Source of the DNA: an uncultured Thermoleophilia bacterium
GTDB taxonomy: Bacteria; Actinomycetota; Thermoleophilia; UBA2241
Direction of reading: 5' to 3'
Length of the DNA stretch: 34,322 nucleotides
Assembly: GCA_903862845.1 (NCBI GenBank)
Contig: CAIOZS010000235.1
Coordinates: 1 to 34,322, forward strand
Made by a program: the position numbers and the translations under genes. How positions within the stretch are numbered: the first letter of the stretch is position 1; every line of letters begins with the position of its first letter. Shown one piece after another: positions 33,522 to 34,322 of this stretch. Below the pieces are notes generated by a model, which was not told the origin of the DNA, made no database searches, and saw only the letters and a program-made list of their open reading frames with translations.

Positions 33522-34280
33522 ATGGAGTACTCTCCGCGCGAGATGATGGCCATCGCCGCCGGCCGCTTCATCAAGGACGGCGATATTCTCTTCGCCGGCA
33601 CCGGCGTGGCGATGCTGGCCGCGACCGTGGCCAAGCGCATCCACGCCCCCCGCGCCCACATCTTCTTCGAGACCGGCGGCATCGGGCCGACGCTCGAAGA
33701 GCTGCCCATGGCCGTCGCCGACCCCCGCGTGATGGCGTTCAGCAATCTCAACGCCGGCCTGGTCGAAGCGTTCAGCTACGTGGCCAACCGGCGCCTGCAC
33801 ACGATCGCCTTCCTGGGCGCCGCCCAGGTCGACAAGTACGGCAACATGAACTCCACGGTGATCGGCGACTACCACGCGCCGAAGGTCCGCTTCAGCGGCA
33901 GCGGCGGCGCCTGCGACGCCGGCTCGCTGGCCAGCGGCTACATCGTGTTCATGCAGCACGGCGTGCAGAAGTTCGTCGAGAAGCTCGACTACCTGACCAC
34001 GCCGGGCTGGCTCACAGGCGGCGACTCCCGCAAGCGCGCCGGGTACCGCCGCGGAGGGCCCATCGCCGTGGTCACCAACCTCTGCGTGCTGAAGTTCGAC
34101 GACACCACGCACGAGATGTACCTCGCCGAGCGCTACGAGGGCGTCACGCCGGAGCAGGTGCAGGCGAACACGGGCTTCGCCCTCGACGTCTCGCGATCCT
34201 CTGTGGCCGAGCCGCCAAACGCCGAGGAGCTGCGCATCCTGCGCGACGACGTCGACCCGCAGCGGCTGATCCTGGACTGA
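33522..34280 (+). CDS. CoA-transferase beta subunit, glutaconate CoA-transferase family
   Basis: A 252-residue partner of the alpha subunit. The catalytic glutamate that forms the glutamyl-CoA thioester is Glu50 in HIFFETGGIGPTLEELP, the GctB-type ExGG position. The VANRRLHTIAFLGAAQVDKYGNMNSTVIGDY block and GSGGACDAGSLASGYIVFMQHG follow as in the family. The C-terminus has VTPEQVQANTGFALDV. The start ATG at 33522 follows GGAGGTGAGGGAG, whose GGTGA contains the alpha-subunit stop, indicating tight coupling. Length is normal. It would supply an acyl-CoA for the acyl-CoA dehydrogenase/ETF operon, an inference from shared promoters and family roles. Confidence 0.93.
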   Translation: MEYSPREMMAIAAGRFIKDGDILFAGTGVAMLAATVAKRIHAPRAHIFFETGGIGPTLEELPMAVADPRVMAFSNLNAGLVEAFSYVANRRLHTIAFLGAAQVDKYGNMNSTVIGDYHAPKVRFSGSGGACDAGSLASGYIVFMQHGVQKFVEKLDYLTTPGWLTGGDSRKRAGYRRGGPIAVVTNLCVLKFDDTTHEMYLAERYEGVTPEQVQANTGFALDVSRSSVAEPPNAEELRILRDDVDPQRLILD

Positions 34281-34300
34281 GCCAAGCGTCGAGAGGCGTG

Positions 34301-34322
34301 CGGCGCGCCGAAACGGCGCGCC
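34301..34322 (+). terminator. Hairpin at the end of gctAB, cut by the window edge
   Basis: CGGCGCGCCG (34301-34310) pairs with CGGCGCGCC (34314-34322) around AAA, 21 nt past the gctB-like stop. What follows the stem is outside the window. Confidence 0.55.

Overview
The window comes from a very GC-rich bacterial chromosome. Start codons are often GTG, ribosome binding sites are strong GGAGG types, and long false frames open on both strands. The gene content is multidomain cyclase-homology/ATPase/TPR regulators with an N-terminal zinc ribbon, MalT-like LuxR proteins, an ETF-FixCX electron chain, a glutaconate-type CoA-transferase and NHL surface proteins. It fits a deep-branching actinobacterium (Thermoleophilia-like) best, but no rRNA or other phylogenetic marker is present, so this is inference.

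Layout: (i) 1-3,100: the 3' end of an AI-2E-family permease, a long non-coding gap, a secreted lipoprotein beta-carbonic anhydrase, and a frameshifted relic of a small membrane protein. (ii) 3,106-7,839, minus strand: a catabolic operon running acyl-CoA dehydrogenase, fixC, fixX, etfB, etfA. It has a probable promoter near 7,985-8,012, a leader stem-loop and a terminator at 2,991-3,018. (iii) 8,057-14,674, minus strand: a small 4-Cys protein, a MalT-like LuxR regulator and zinc-ribbon/cyclase/ATPase/TPR protein no. 1, followed by a DUF4143-type ATPase relic. (iv) 14,816-22,005, minus strand: cyclase-type protein no. 2, then an MFS permease carrying a C-terminal cyclic-nucleotide-binding domain, then an alkaline-phosphatase-superfamily phosphodiesterase overlapping it by GTGA. 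(v) 22,163-26,359, minus strand: a secreted NHL-repeat protein, a decayed region, a second 4-Cys protein and a DUF3870 protein. (vi) 26,524-30,053, plus strand: cyclase-type protein no. 3. (vii) 30,017-32,213, minus strand: a GYD-domain protein and a B12/radical-SAM enzyme of the RiPP maturation family. (viii) 32,539-34,280, plus strand: gctAB-like CoA-transferase subunits with a terminator at the window edge.

Two themes link the regions. The first is metabolic. The CoA-transferase can activate an organic acid, the acyl-CoA dehydrogenase oxidises the thioester, and EtfAB-FixCX pass the electrons to quinone. The two operons share a near-identical promoter (GTGTATCAT preceded at 16 nt by TTGCNY). 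The second is signalling. Three paralogous cyclase-type proteins align without gaps over their first ~170 residues. Each has a short leader ORF whose stop overlaps its start codon. One sits in a line with a cNMP-binding transporter and a phosphodiesterase, which could be a complete synthesise-sense-hydrolyse circuit.

The least familiar element is a small protein family with a C-x2-C-x13-C-x18-C signature. Two intact copies and one possible decayed copy each have a 17-nt palindrome (TCACCC-N5-GGGTGA) 67-69 nt upstream of the start codon.
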